A stretch of DNA of 64,000 nt from Candidatus Methylopumilus turicensis (GTDB taxonomy: Bacteria; Pseudomonadota; Gammaproteobacteria; Burkholderiales; Methylophilaceae). The stretch is from positions 868,001-932,000 of the forward strand of contig NZ_LN794158.1 in the NCBI RefSeq assembly GCF_000953015.1, written 5' to 3'. Under the pieces are notes generated by a model. That model saw only the letters and a program-made list of their open reading frames with translations. It did not search any database and was not told the origin of the DNA. The position numbers and the translations under genes are program-made. Shown here piece by piece: positions 19,693 to 28,563 of the stretch. Within the stretch, counting starts at the first letter, position 1. Each line of letters starts with the position of its first letter.

Positions 19693-21050
19693 TAATTAAG
19701 CTCAACAGTTTCTAGGTAATCAGGCACACAAGTGTTCCAATGCAATTTTTCTTCAATATGATGACGCATCGCGTCGGCAGCGACTGGTTCGCCATGTGTA
19801 ATAAAAACGCGTTTTGGTGCCGATTCAAACCCCCGCAACCAATCCAATATTTCCAAGTAGTCACCGTGGGCCGAGAGGTTTGAGATCATGGCGACCTCTG
19901 CATTCACTGGAATGTATTCGCCATGGATCTTGATGCTATCAGCACCATTGACCATCGCCGCACCTCTTGTTCCAGCCGCTTGAAATCCGGCAAATAAAAT
20001 AGTGTTGTTAGGATTAGGCGCAAATGCTTTTAAATGATGCACCACACGTCCGCCAGAAGCCATGCCGCTTGCCGCCAAGATAATAATCGGATGACGATTT
20101 TCATTGAGCGCTTTTGACTGCTCAACCGTATTGACCATGTGTGCCGTATGGAACATCGCCTCACATTCACTCGCGGACAATCGATGCTCACCGCGATGAC
20201 GATTGAAAATTTCTGTCGCATCAATCGCCATTGGACTGTTCAAATAGACAGGCACATCAGGAATACTACCTTTCACCTTGAGCAAGTGAATGTAATACAA
20301 CAGTTCTTGCGCGCGACCCACCGCAAACACAGGAATAATTACCTTACCACCCCGTGAGATTGTTCGATTAATCGTTGCTGCCAATTTGATTTTAGGATCC
20401 GTTTTATCGTGTACACGGTCGCCATAGGTTGATTCCAAGACTAGGTAATCCGCTTGCTTAATCTGCGCTGGGGACTTCATCAAGATGTCGTTCGGACGAC
20501 CAATATCACCCGAAAACAAAATGGAAGTTTTTGAATTATGAATACGTACAAACGCGGAACCCAAAATGTGGCCATTCGGCGACATGCGCATTGTTATGTC
20601 ATCACCTAGAGCAATATCTTTTTCAAACTCGACAGGTGTCAGTAAATCTAAAGCTTTGATTGCATCATCTTTGGTATAAAGCGGCAATGCAGGACTGTGC
20701 TTAGAAAAGCCGTACTTGTTGGCAAAGCGCGCTTCTTCTTCTTGAAGATGGGCGGAGTCTGGCAACAAAATCTCACACAAATCTCGTGTACCAAAACTAC
20801 AGTAAACCTTACCAGCAAATCCGTTGCGAACAAACAAAGGTAAGTAACCCGTATGGTCAATATGCGCATGCGTCAGAACGACCGCATCCACACTCGCTGG
20901 ATCGATAGACAATCTGTCCCAGTTTTTAAGACGCAGTTGTTTCAAGCCCTGAAATAAACCACAATCAATCAGGATGCGCTTGCCGCTGACCTCGAGCAAA
21001 TATTTAGAGCCGGTTACTGTGCCAGTGGCACCTAAAAACGTGAGTTTCAT
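19692..21050 (-). CDS. Metallo-beta-lactamase/beta-CASP RNase-like protein
   Basis: 452 residues. The zinc motif HAHIDH (H61, H63, D65, H66) is followed by further metallo-beta-lactamase signatures (NGHILGSAF, FSGDIGRPND) and a beta-CASP region (STYGDRVH, PVFAVGRAQELLYYIH, GMASGGRVVHHL) with late VFITHGEP. This is the YsmB/CPSF-like RNA-processing exonuclease family. It is embedded between amiC (15 bases upstream) and mutL (overlapping TAATG), so it is co-translated with repair and tRNA-modification genes. The specific RNA substrate is unknown. Confidence 0.88.
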   Translation of the reverse strand: MKLTFLGATGTVTGSKYLLEVSGKRILIDCGLFQGLKQLRLKNWDRLSIDPASVDAVVLTHAHIDHTGYLPLFVRNGFAGKVYCSFGTRDLCEILLPDSAHLQEEEARFANKYGFSKHSPALPLYTKDDAIKALDLLTPVEFEKDIALGDDITMRMSPNGHILGSAFVRIHNSKTSILFSGDIGRPNDILMKSPAQIKQADYLVLESTYGDRVHDKTDPKIKLAATINRTISRGGKVIIPVFAVGRAQELLYYIHLLKVKGSIPDVPVYLNSPMAIDATEIFNRHRGEHRLSASECEAMFHTAHMVNTVEQSKALNENRHPIIILAASGMASGGRVVHHLKAFAPNPNNTILFAGFQAAGTRGAAMVNGADSIKIHGEYIPVNAEVAMISNLSAHGDYLEILDWLRGFESAPKRVFITHGEPVAADAMRHHIEEKLHWNTCVPDYLETVELN

Positions 21051-21065
21051 ATGAAGGCCTTCTGT

Positions 21066-22436
21066 TTATTCTGTCGCGACTTTTGTTTTCGCTAAGGCAG
21101 GGTTGGTTGAAAAGTATTTTTTAACGCCTGTCATGATTGCTTCCACTAATTTTTCACGATAGCCTTCATCATTCAGCCTCCGCTCCTCTTCAGGATTGCT
21201 GATAAAGGCCGTTTCTACCAAGATAGATGGGATGTCCGGTGATTTAAGTACAGCAAATCCCGCTTGCTCCACAGAGCCTTTGTGTAGTGTATTGATTTCA
21301 CCGATACGGCTTAATACCGCTTTTCCTAACTTTAAGCTGTCATTAATTGTGGCGGTTTGCGACAAGTCCAGCAATGTACGCGCTAAGTTTGCATCTTTAT
21401 TGTCCAAACTTACGCCACCAATTAAGTCAGACTCGTTTTCTTTCTTCGCCAAATAGCGTGCTGAGGCGCTGGTTGCTCCTTTTTCTGAAAGGGCAAATAC
21501 AGAAGATCCTCGTGCATCCGGTCGCACAAAAGCATCTGCATGAATAGAAATAAATAAGTCAGCCTGCATATTCCGTGCTTTAACCACACGACCATGTAAA
21601 GGGATGAAGTAGTCGCCATCACGGGTTAAAATCCCGCGCATACTAGGTTCCGAATCAATACGATCCTTGAGCTTTTTTGCAATCGCTAACGTAATGTCTT
21701 TTTCACGCGAACCATTAGCGCCCTTCGCACCGGGATCTTCGCCACCATGTCCTGCATCAATAGCAATAGTGATTAAACGACCAGATTTGTTGTTAACTGG
21801 CTTATTCGTTATCGGTTTTTCAGGCACTTTTTCTAACACTGGCAACTCAGGCATTAAGACTGCATCAATCGGTTTAGTCTCATTGTTTAAAATGGAATCG
21901 CTCGGCTTTACTTCCGAGGGCTTTGTCGTTTCGATCGGTTTTAGATCCACCACCGGCTTTTGCTCTAAGGCAAGGGCTGTATCGGCAGGCTTATTGGATT
22001 TATCAATCAAACTTAAAATAGGATCTTGCATTGGGTAAAGATCGAGCACTAAACGATGTTGATATTGCCCTGCGGGTTGCAACATAAAAATGTTGGGCTT
22101 GATTGGGGCTTTGAGATCAATGACAAGCCGCACCACATTAGGCTTGAAGTTTGCGACACGCAACTGCTTAATATAGGGATCATTCACTGATACCGCATTG
22201 GCGAGGGATTTAAGATGAGCGTTCAAATCCACCCCCTCTAGATCGAGTACTAAACGATCAGGATCTTTTAACACCATCATCTTTTGACTAATCTCACTGG
22301 AAGCTTCTATCGTCATCCGCGTGTAGTCTGCTGCTGGCCAAACACGGGTAGCCGTGACGTTCACTAATGGACCTGCCGTTGCAGAACGCAACACTAAAAG
22401 AATTAAGATTGAGATTCTAAAAATCGTTCTAAACAT
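21066..22436 (-). CDS. amiC: N-acetylmuramoyl-L-alanine amidase AmiC type (AMIN + Amidase_3)
   Basis: 456 residues. A signal peptide (about 1-21, ending RSATAG) is followed by an AMIN targeting domain (about 25-150), a P/K-rich linker, and a zinc amidase domain. IAIDAGHGGEDPG, the glutamate in SREKD, SIHADAF and the late ILVETAFISN supply metal and catalytic residues. It cleaves septal peptidoglycan stem peptides in the periplasm. The start overlaps tsaE by 34 bases. AmiB and AmiC are not separable here by sequence alone. Confidence 0.92.
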   Translation of the reverse strand: MFRTIFRISILILLVLRSATAGPLVNVTATRVWPAADYTRMTIEASSEISQKMMVLKDPDRLVLDLEGVDLNAHLKSLANAVSVNDPYIKQLRVANFKPNVVRLVIDLKAPIKPNIFMLQPAGQYQHRLVLDLYPMQDPILSLIDKSNKPADTALALEQKPVVDLKPIETTKPSEVKPSDSILNNETKPIDAVLMPELPVLEKVPEKPITNKPVNNKSGRLITIAIDAGHGGEDPGAKGANGSREKDITLAIAKKLKDRIDSEPSMRGILTRDGDYFIPLHGRVVKARNMQADLFISIHADAFVRPDARGSSVFALSEKGATSASARYLAKKENESDLIGGVSLDNKDANLARTLLDLSQTATINDSLKLGKAVLSRIGEINTLHKGSVEQAGFAVLKSPDIPSILVETAFISNPEEERRLNDEGYREKLVEAIMTGVKKYFSTNPALAKTKVATE

Positions 22437-22888
22437 TGCTTTCCTGCCGTTGAGTTCGCTGTTAAACGAGCGCTTCTACCCTTGCCCATGAGGTCTAAAT
22501 ACACATCAATATCCGCCTGCGGAATTAAGCTGCCTGCTTTATCAGGCCATTCAATCAAACAAACCGCCTGCGGATTAAAATAATCTCTAAATCCTGCTGC
22601 GTCCCACTCCTCTTCATCCATAAAGCGATATAAATCGAAATGATACAAATAAACCGCTGTCCGCATCATCGAGACTTGATAGGGCTCAACCAAGGTATAA
22701 GTTGGACTTTTTACCTTGCCGGCAAAACCCAAACCCTGCAATAGTCCCCTCACCAATGTGGTTTTACCCGCCCCTAGATCACCATGCAAATAAACATTGA
22801 GTCCCGCACAGAGTGCGCGTCCAAAATTCGCGCCTAGTTTCAGGGTTGCCTGTTCATCCGCCAGCTTAAGTGTAATATCATGTGCCAT
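22403..22888 (-). CDS. tsaE: tRNA t6A biosynthesis ATPase TsaE
   Basis: Partner of TsaB and TsaD in making threonylcarbamoyl-adenosine at tRNA position 37. Walker A GDLGAGKTT (about residues 36-43), KSPTYTLVEPY, the HFDLYR motif and IEWPDKAG are all family hallmarks. I choose ATG 22888 (161 residues, MAHDITLKLADE...), the usual length; in-frame ATGs up to 22930 exist. That ATG and the queG ATG on the other strand share the palindrome CATG at 22886-22889. Confidence 0.92.
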   Translation of the reverse strand: MAHDITLKLADEQATLKLGANFGRALCAGLNVYLHGDLGAGKTTLVRGLLQGLGFAGKVKSPTYTLVEPYQVSMMRTAVYLYHFDLYRFMDEEEWDAAGFRDYFNPQAVCLIEWPDKAGSLIPQADIDVYLDLMGKGRSARLTANSTAGKQCLERFLESQS

Positions 22889-23969
22889 GTTTAAAGAATC
22901 CAACAATCTAAGTGCGCTTTCCATGTCCATTAAGGACTGGGGGAAGTCGATGGGATTTAGCCATGTAGGTATTACCGATACCGATTTGGCGAGCGCTGAA
23001 GCGCATTATCAAGCGTGGATAGAAAAAGGCTTTCATGGTGCTATGGATTATATGGCAAAACATGGCAGTAAGCGCACTCAACCTGCCGAATTAGTTGCAG
23101 GCACAATGCGTGTTATTTCTGTCCGTATGGATTATCAACCACCTCATGCAAAGGATGCTGAGCAAGTACTGCGAGAAGATGACCAAGCGTTCATCTCTCG
23201 ATATGCCCTAGGCCGTGATTATCACAAAGTGCTCCGCAATCGCCTGCAAAAGCTGTGTGAGAAAATCCAATCTGAACTTGCCAATTACCCACTAGAAAAC
23301 TTTCAATACCGCGTATTTACTGACAGCGCACCTGTCCTTGAAGTTGCGCTCGCTGAAAAAGCGGGCTTAGGTTGGCGCGGGAAACACACGCTACTTTTAT
23401 CTCGCGAGGCAGGGTCATGGTTTTTTCTGGGCGAAATATATACCAACCTTCCACTACCCATTGACCCGCCGAGTGAAAACCATTGTGGCAACTGCACCAA
23501 ATGTATTGATATCTGCCCTACACAAGCGATTGTTGCGCCCTATCAAGTCGATGCAAGACGCTGTATTTCTTATTTAACAATAGAACTCAAAACAAGCATT
23601 CCAGAAGAGTTTAGGCCGCTAATTGGTAACCGGGTCTATGGCTGTGATGATTGTCAACTGACCTGTCCGTGGAATCGTTTCGGTCAAATCACACAACAAG
23701 ATGACTTTCATGTGAGGCATGGCTTAGACGATGTATCACTCATCACACTTTTTGCGTGGGATGAAGCCACATTTAATGAAAAAATGGCGGGAAGCGCGAT
23801 ATACCGTATTGGCCACGAGCAGTGGTTAAGAAATATTGCCGTGGCGCTTGGGAATGCAACAAGCCAGCCAGACATTACAAATGCCCTGATGTCACGCGCT
23901 GAAGACCCATCGTCGCTAGTGAAAGAGCATGTCAGATGGGCATTACAACAACACCACATCTCGGTATAA
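22887..23969 (+). CDS. queG: Epoxyqueuosine reductase QueG
   Basis: Cobalamin- and [4Fe-4S]-dependent enzyme reducing epoxyqueuosine in tRNA to queuosine. Two ferredoxin-like cluster motifs are visible: CGNCTKCIDICPTQAI and CDDCQLTCPWN. FTDSAPVLEVALAEKAGLGWRGKHT is the QueG signature. ATG 22887 gives 360 residues and keeps NLSALSMSIKDWGKSMGFSHVGI, which fits family N-termini; ATG 22923 is an alternative. The frame extends upstream inside tsaE, which I regard as chance. Complements queF at 5.8 kb. Confidence 0.93.
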   Translation: MFKESNNLSALSMSIKDWGKSMGFSHVGITDTDLASAEAHYQAWIEKGFHGAMDYMAKHGSKRTQPAELVAGTMRVISVRMDYQPPHAKDAEQVLREDDQAFISRYALGRDYHKVLRNRLQKLCEKIQSELANYPLENFQYRVFTDSAPVLEVALAEKAGLGWRGKHTLLLSREAGSWFFLGEIYTNLPLPIDPPSENHCGNCTKCIDICPTQAIVAPYQVDARRCISYLTIELKTSIPEEFRPLIGNRVYGCDDCQLTCPWNRFGQITQQDDFHVRHGLDDVSLITLFAWDEATFNEKMAGSAIYRIGHEQWLRNIAVALGNATSQPDITNALMSRAEDPSSLVKEHVRWALQQHHISV

Positions 23970-23999
23970 TCCAAAGCATCTCTTGAGAGCGTTCAATTA

Positions 24000-25619
24000 A
24001 TGACATTCAGTCTCTATAAAAAACTTTACTTAGCGCTACTCGGCTTGCTCATCGTATTCGTTGCGGTGACATTTAAACAGAACGGCATCAGCAATGATGA
24101 GCAAGTTCAGCATGTATATGGACAGCTCTTACTCAAGTTCTACAGCTCCGGCTTCGAAGACCATGCTGCGTTTGCTTATAAAAACCTTTATTTATATGGC
24201 GGTTTTTTTGATTTAATTGCAGCCTCATTAGAAAAAATCCTACCCCTATGGGTGTGGGATATTCGTCATCTTATTTCTGCGCTATTTGGCATTGTAGGTA
24301 TTGCTGCGGTATATAAAACCACAGAAAAACTGGCAGGTGAGCGAGCAGCTCTTCTCGCCGCACTCTTACTCACCATCACAGGCGCTTGGTCTGGGGCGAT
24401 GTTTACGCATACCAAAGATGTTTCATTCGGCGCATGTATGGCTTGGGCGCTTTATTACACTACATTAATCTCTGACAGATTTGACCGTGTTCCTTTTCAC
24501 CTCAGCGTTAAGTTAGGCATTGCAATAGGTTGCGCATTAGGTTTAAGAATTGGCGGGGCTTTTGCGGTTATTTACTTACTCATGTTGGTCATGATTGCCA
24601 GCCTCATTCAAACTGCTTCATTTAAAGCAAAACTGAATTTTTATATTAAGGCGATGGTCGGCTTGTTACCTGCTGGCTTCACAGCCTTCATTTTGATGGC
24701 TTTATTCTGGCCTTGGGCGCTCATGGGTACAGACCATATTCTGATTGCAGCAAAATCGTTCTCTCACTTTGCCTTTAATATGAATACCATCGTGGATGGT
24801 ACGTTCGTGAGCATTGGCGAAGTATCTAGAAGCTATCTTATCCAGTACCTGATCATTCGCCTTCCTGAGGTGTTTCTGCTTGGACTGCTTTGTATGGCCA
24901 TTGTCTTTTGTGTCAGATTGCCACAACAATTTAAACAGTCGGGATTTTTTAAAAACCAGCTACCTAACATTAGCCTTGCGATTGCAATCTTGTTTCCAAT
25001 TCTCTTTGTGTTGGCTGACAAGCCTGCTTTATACAATGGGGTTCGGCATTTCACGTTTATTATTCCACCGCTCGCTATCTTGGCAGGTATCGGACTATCA
25101 AAGGCATGGGATGCACTTCAACAACAGCCTAAACTTCAACTCATTTACGCATTATTGGCTTCGGTGCTCGCCTTAAACACTTGCTACGTGTTGTTTGAAT
25201 TACGCCCTTACCAGTACATTTACTATAATCATTTTGCTGGTAAAAACCTTCAGCAAGCAGAACATCGCTGGGAGGCGGATTATTGGTCTAGTAGTTTAAT
25301 CGACGCTACTAAAATGCTCGAAAACCATTTGGATGCCGAACAAAAAAATTGGCCTTCTAGCCACCAAGGCCCTTACTTTGTGGCTGTATGTGCTGAGGCT
25401 TTTCAAGGAAGAGCTTACTTGGATGATCGATTTACCATTACTGAAAACTGGGTGCGCGCCGATTTTTTTATCTCTACCACCCATATGAATTGTGACAAAG
25501 TATTAAAGGGGACTATCATTGGCACTGTTGAACGCTTGGGAGCGCCGTTATCTGTTGTCAAAGATCGCCGTGAGTTAACTGGCGAAGATAGACGTCCCCG
25601 TGCCGCGCCAAGAAACTAA
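24000..25619 (+). CDS. GT-C fold membrane glycosyltransferase (ArnT/PMT-like)
   Basis: 539 residues, about 11 hydrophobic helices (first at about 8-26). The first extracytoplasmic loop holds the acidic pair in ISNDEQVQHVYG, as in ArnT and protein mannosyltransferases, which use polyprenyl-phosphate sugars as donors. AGERAALLAALLLTITGAWSGAMFTHTKD also fits this class. It heads a cassette with a polyprenyl-phosphate GT2 (gap 4 bases), a GtrA protein and a YdjC deacetylase, so I infer that it transfers an amino sugar to lipid A or another periplasmic acceptor. Acceptor unproven. Confidence 0.75.
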   Translation: MTFSLYKKLYLALLGLLIVFVAVTFKQNGISNDEQVQHVYGQLLLKFYSSGFEDHAAFAYKNLYLYGGFFDLIAASLEKILPLWVWDIRHLISALFGIVGIAAVYKTTEKLAGERAALLAALLLTITGAWSGAMFTHTKDVSFGACMAWALYYTTLISDRFDRVPFHLSVKLGIAIGCALGLRIGGAFAVIYLLMLVMIASLIQTASFKAKLNFYIKAMVGLLPAGFTAFILMALFWPWALMGTDHILIAAKSFSHFAFNMNTIVDGTFVSIGEVSRSYLIQYLIIRLPEVFLLGLLCMAIVFCVRLPQQFKQSGFFKNQLPNISLAIAILFPILFVLADKPALYNGVRHFTFIIPPLAILAGIGLSKAWDALQQQPKLQLIYALLASVLALNTCYVLFELRPYQYIYYNHFAGKNLQQAEHRWEADYWSSSLIDATKMLENHLDAEQKNWPSSHQGPYFVAVCAEAFQGRAYLDDRFTITENWVRADFFISTTHMNCDKVLKGTIIGTVERLGAPLSVVKDRRELTGEDRRPRAAPRN

Positions 25620-25623
25620 TTTA

Positions 25624-26634
25624 ATGAAGAACGGAAACTCCGTGACTAACAGACCCTCCAACCCACATATTACGGTCATTGTGCCTGCTTTTAATGAGGT
25701 CGCGGCCATTGCTCACACCGTCAGCCATATTGCTCAGCATTTAAAAGCGCTTGCTCGAGAATGGGACATTGTGGTGATTGATGATGGTAGTCGCGACAAT
25801 ACATCTGAGGTCGTTCGCGGCTTAGATCAGGCACTCAATACCACCCTGGTTCGTTTCTCACGTAATTTTGGTAAAGAATATGCGATTACCGCAGGCCTCG
25901 CGCATGCTGATGGCGATGTAGTGATTTGCATGGATGCTGATGGCCAACACTCCGCAGAACTGCTTGGGGAGATGCTCGCTAAATGGCGTGATGGTTACGA
26001 CATGGTATATGCAGTTCGCCAAGACAGAGAAATCGAATCAAACTTTAAGCGTTGGGGCTCAAAAATCTTTTACCGAGCGATGAGTCTTGGGGGACAAATT
26101 AGTATTCCTCAAGACGCTGGCGACTTCCGTTTGATGGATAGGCAAGTCGTCAACGCTTTACTGTCTTTGCCAGAACGTAACCGCTTTATGAAAGGCATCT
26201 ATGCCTGGGTAGGTTATAAATCGATTGGCATTCCTTACTTCCCGCTGGACCGTACGCATGGAGAAAGTACCTTTTCAAAATTGAAATTGGCACAACTTGC
26301 TTGGACAGGAGTCACCAGTTTCTCAGTGATGCCTTTGCGTTTAGCAAGCGCTGTCGGTGCGTCTTTGGCTTTTTTAGCCTTCATCTACGGCATTTATGTG
26401 GTGATTGATCGATTGTTCTTTGCTGAGTCCGTTCCTGGTTGGCCGACAGTCGTGGCGAGCATGATGTTTTTCGCCGGCGTTCAGCTTCTTTTTATCGGTA
26501 TATTGGGAGAGTATTTGGCGCGGGTATATGACGAAGTCAAAGGCCTCCATCCTATATCGTTGCAGAGGTTGCGACATCCAAATCAGAAACTAGCGGAAGT
26601 AATCCAAAATCTAGGGCGCCTAAAACAAAAATGA
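25624..26634 (+). CDS. Polyprenyl-phosphate glycosyltransferase (GT2, DPM1/GtrB/ArnC-like)
   Basis: 336 residues from ATG 25624, four bases after the previous stop; an in-frame start at 25600 overlapping the upstream gene is unlikely. The GT-A domain shows VIVPAFNE, VIDDGSRDNT, and CMDADGQH (DxD site), then DAGDFRLMDR and RTHGESTFS, typical of enzymes loading a nucleotide sugar onto undecaprenyl phosphate. Two C-terminal helices (about 235-260 and 275-300) anchor it. It would make the lipid-linked donor used by the GT-C enzyme encoded just upstream. Confidence 0.88.
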   Translation: MKNGNSVTNRPSNPHITVIVPAFNEVAAIAHTVSHIAQHLKALAREWDIVVIDDGSRDNTSEVVRGLDQALNTTLVRFSRNFGKEYAITAGLAHADGDVVICMDADGQHSAELLGEMLAKWRDGYDMVYAVRQDREIESNFKRWGSKIFYRAMSLGGQISIPQDAGDFRLMDRQVVNALLSLPERNRFMKGIYAWVGYKSIGIPYFPLDRTHGESTFSKLKLAQLAWTGVTSFSVMPLRLASAVGASLAFLAFIYGIYVVIDRLFFAESVPGWPTVVASMMFFAGVQLLFIGILGEYLARVYDEVKGLHPISLQRLRHPNQKLAEVIQNLGRLKQK

Positions 26635-26681
26635 CTGCGCCCATTGAAAAAGACTTATTAAGCTAACACGCCTCACACTCA

Positions 26682-27074
26682 ATGTCCCAGCGTCATTCAT
26701 CTTCTATTTCATGGTTCACAATCATCGGTGCATTAGCTGCGCTGACTCATTACCTGACGGCGGTTGGCATTGAACATACCAACCTGCTGTCTGCCGGACA
26801 AGCAAACATTACCGGCTTTATAGTGGCCTTTCCTGTGAGTTATTTTGGCCATCGCCAATTTAGTTTTACTGACCAAACCCTTAGCCATCGCAAATCTTTC
26901 CCTCGTTTTTTTTCTGTGGCCATTTTGGGGTTTATTGCTAACCAAACCTTAGTGTTAAACGCTTTACACTATATTCAGGCGCCTTTCTGGTTAATTCTTG
27001 GCATGGTGATGGTGTTAGTCGCAGTCAGCACCTATCTGCTGAGTAAGTATTGGGCATTCAAAGGCAACCAATGA
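26682..27074 (+). CDS. GtrA-like membrane protein
   Basis: 130 residues with four predicted helices. The GtrA family pattern is visible: a TAVGIEHTNLLSAGQANITGFIVAFPVSYFGHRQFSF segment with the typical Y/F-x-x-H/N-RxFTF-like ending, and a late STYLLSKYWAFKG. GtrA proteins are thought to flip undecaprenyl-phosphate-linked sugars. The stop overlaps the next start (ATGA), so it is translationally coupled to the deacetylase gene. Confidence 0.8.
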   Translation: MSQRHSSSISWFTIIGALAALTHYLTAVGIEHTNLLSAGQANITGFIVAFPVSYFGHRQFSFTDQTLSHRKSFPRFFSVAILGFIANQTLVLNALHYIQAPFWLILGMVMVLVAVSTYLLSKYWAFKGNQ

Positions 27075-27859
27075 GAGTCATCCTCTGTGCCGATGACTTT
27101 GCGCAAAGTGAGGCGATTGATCGTGCAATTATTGCGCTGATTGAAAAAGGTCGATTAAGTGCGACCTCCTGTATGACCCTGAGTCCACGTTGGAAAGAAG
27201 CCTCAAAGCAACTAACACCAACAATCAGAGCAAAAGCCAGCATTGGCTTACATCTAGACTTCACCCACTTTAGTCGGTCAACCTCACATGCTCAATTAGT
27301 ATTACTTAGCATCATGCATCAGCTCTCATTCGAGCACATCAAAGTTAATATTAACCAACAACTCGACGCTTTTGAAATGGCCATGGGATCAGCACCTGAT
27401 TATGTAGATGGGCATCAACATGTCCACCAGCTCCCGATGATTCGTGAAGCGCTCCTAGAAGTACTCTCTACTCGATACCCCAAAAAACTACCATGGTTAC
27501 GAATTGCAAAACCACCTATTCGAGATGGTATAAAAGGCATCATCATTCGGGCATTAGGCGCAAATACATTAGAGAGAAAGGCGAAGAAATTAGGATTTGT
27601 ATGTTCGGGAAGCTTGCTTGGGTCTTACGGCTTCAAGGGAACCACCGAAACTTATTCAAAGAGACTTCAAAGTTGGATCAGCACACTAAATGACAATCAA
27701 TCAACGCCTGTATTGATGTGTCATCCTGCGATCAATGAGATGTTATCAACCGATGATCCAATCTATGCGGCAAGAACGACAGAGTACCAAGCGCTTAACA
27801 GTGATGCAATCGCTCAAGCTTTTGAAAGTTTAGAGCTAGTGAAAAGCCCAAGCTATTAA
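27071..27859 (+). CDS. YdjC/ChbG-family carbohydrate deacetylase (NaxD-like candidate)
   Basis: 262 residues from ATG 27071. The metal and catalytic residues of the YdjC family are visible: CADDFAQS near the N-terminus (DD), GLHLDFTHF, and VDGHQHVHQLP. Members remove N-acetyl groups from sugars. Known relatives include ChbG, HpnK and NaxD; NaxD of Francisella and Bordetella deacetylates undecaprenyl-phosphate-GalNAc before its transfer to lipid A. The gene overlaps gtrA (ATGA), follows a GT2 and a GT-C gene, and no hopanoid gene is adjacent, so the NaxD-like role is favoured. Specificity is inferred. Confidence 0.8.
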   Translation: MRVILCADDFAQSEAIDRAIIALIEKGRLSATSCMTLSPRWKEASKQLTPTIRAKASIGLHLDFTHFSRSTSHAQLVLLSIMHQLSFEHIKVNINQQLDAFEMAMGSAPDYVDGHQHVHQLPMIREALLEVLSTRYPKKLPWLRIAKPPIRDGIKGIIIRALGANTLERKAKKLGFVCSGSLLGSYGFKGTTETYSKRLQSWISTLNDNQSTPVLMCHPAINEMLSTDDPIYAARTTEYQALNSDAIAQAFESLELVKSPSY

Positions 27860-28353
27860 CTTAGCGAAGGGCTTGAAACAGTGGGTTTTTTGATTTTTTT
27901 AGGTAGCTTTGCGGTCTTCACTACCTTTTGCATTACACAGTACTCTGAACCAGAGTCACCGCCGTTTTCATCTGGCTCATAATAATGGTTTTTGTAAGCC
28001 CAGCGAGTGTTGGAAATTTTCTGAACACTTGCAATGCCAGTGCTGTAATCCCCAGTACGTCCGTCAGTCAAATTAAACGTCATTGCCATCTCATAACCAC
28101 GCGCAATTGCCTGGCCTCTATATACCAATGCGTTTTCAGTGGCGGTATTGAAATCATAAACGCCAAATTCGCCATGACTCGCTGCCTTATTGAGTTTGAG
28201 TGTTGCGACAACCTCATATTCACCAACTTTGCTGTTTTGACCTTTGCAAGCGTACACACCACTAAAATTAGGTCCAGCAAACGCCTCCTTAGCTTGAACA
28301 TTGCTTAAATGTGCAGACAACAAGACCAAAGTGACCAGGAACAGTTTTTTCAT
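27856..28353 (-). CDS. Secreted protein of unknown function
   Basis: 165 residues. I do not recognise a family. A clear signal peptide (MKKLFLVTLVLLSAHLSNVQA, cleaved about residue 21) precedes a beta-rich mature region beginning FAGPNFSGVYACKGQNSKVGEYEVVATLKL. Two cysteines, in VYACKG and EYCVMQ, could form one disulfide. The tail is basic and P/S-rich (KKIKKPTVSSPSLS). It is convergent with the deacetylase gene, overlapping by 4 bases, and faces away from the GH17 gene across 210 bases with no obvious gene. Confidence 0.6.
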   Translation of the reverse strand: MKKLFLVTLVLLSAHLSNVQAKEAFAGPNFSGVYACKGQNSKVGEYEVVATLKLNKAASHGEFGVYDFNTATENALVYRGQAIARGYEMAMTFNLTDGRTGDYSTGIASVQKISNTRWAYKNHYYEPDENGGDSGSEYCVMQKVVKTAKLPKKIKKPTVSSPSLS

Positions 28354-28563
28354 ACGGATTTCTTAAATAGATTGGTTAAAATGAATATTGTAGCGTGATG
28401 CAGCATTGCTTAGTAGATGAGATTCACTATCTTAATGAAAATTCGTGTTTTTACTTTGTTTTTGAGGTTTGCCTAGATTATCATTAGTGCTTCGCCGTTA
28501 AGCTTTATATCCTTGCTTACCAACTAACTGAGTGATCAAGCAAAGCTTCACTTTCGGGAATTT

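Noticed and set aside
22797-22886. N-terminal extension of queG inside tsaE
   Set aside because: The extra 30 residues have no QueG resemblance and are antisense to a conserved part of tsaE.
24000-27859. Hopanoid (HpnK) role for the YdjC protein
   Set aside because: No squalene-hopene cyclase or other hpn genes are in the window and the neighbours are lipid-linked sugar enzymes.
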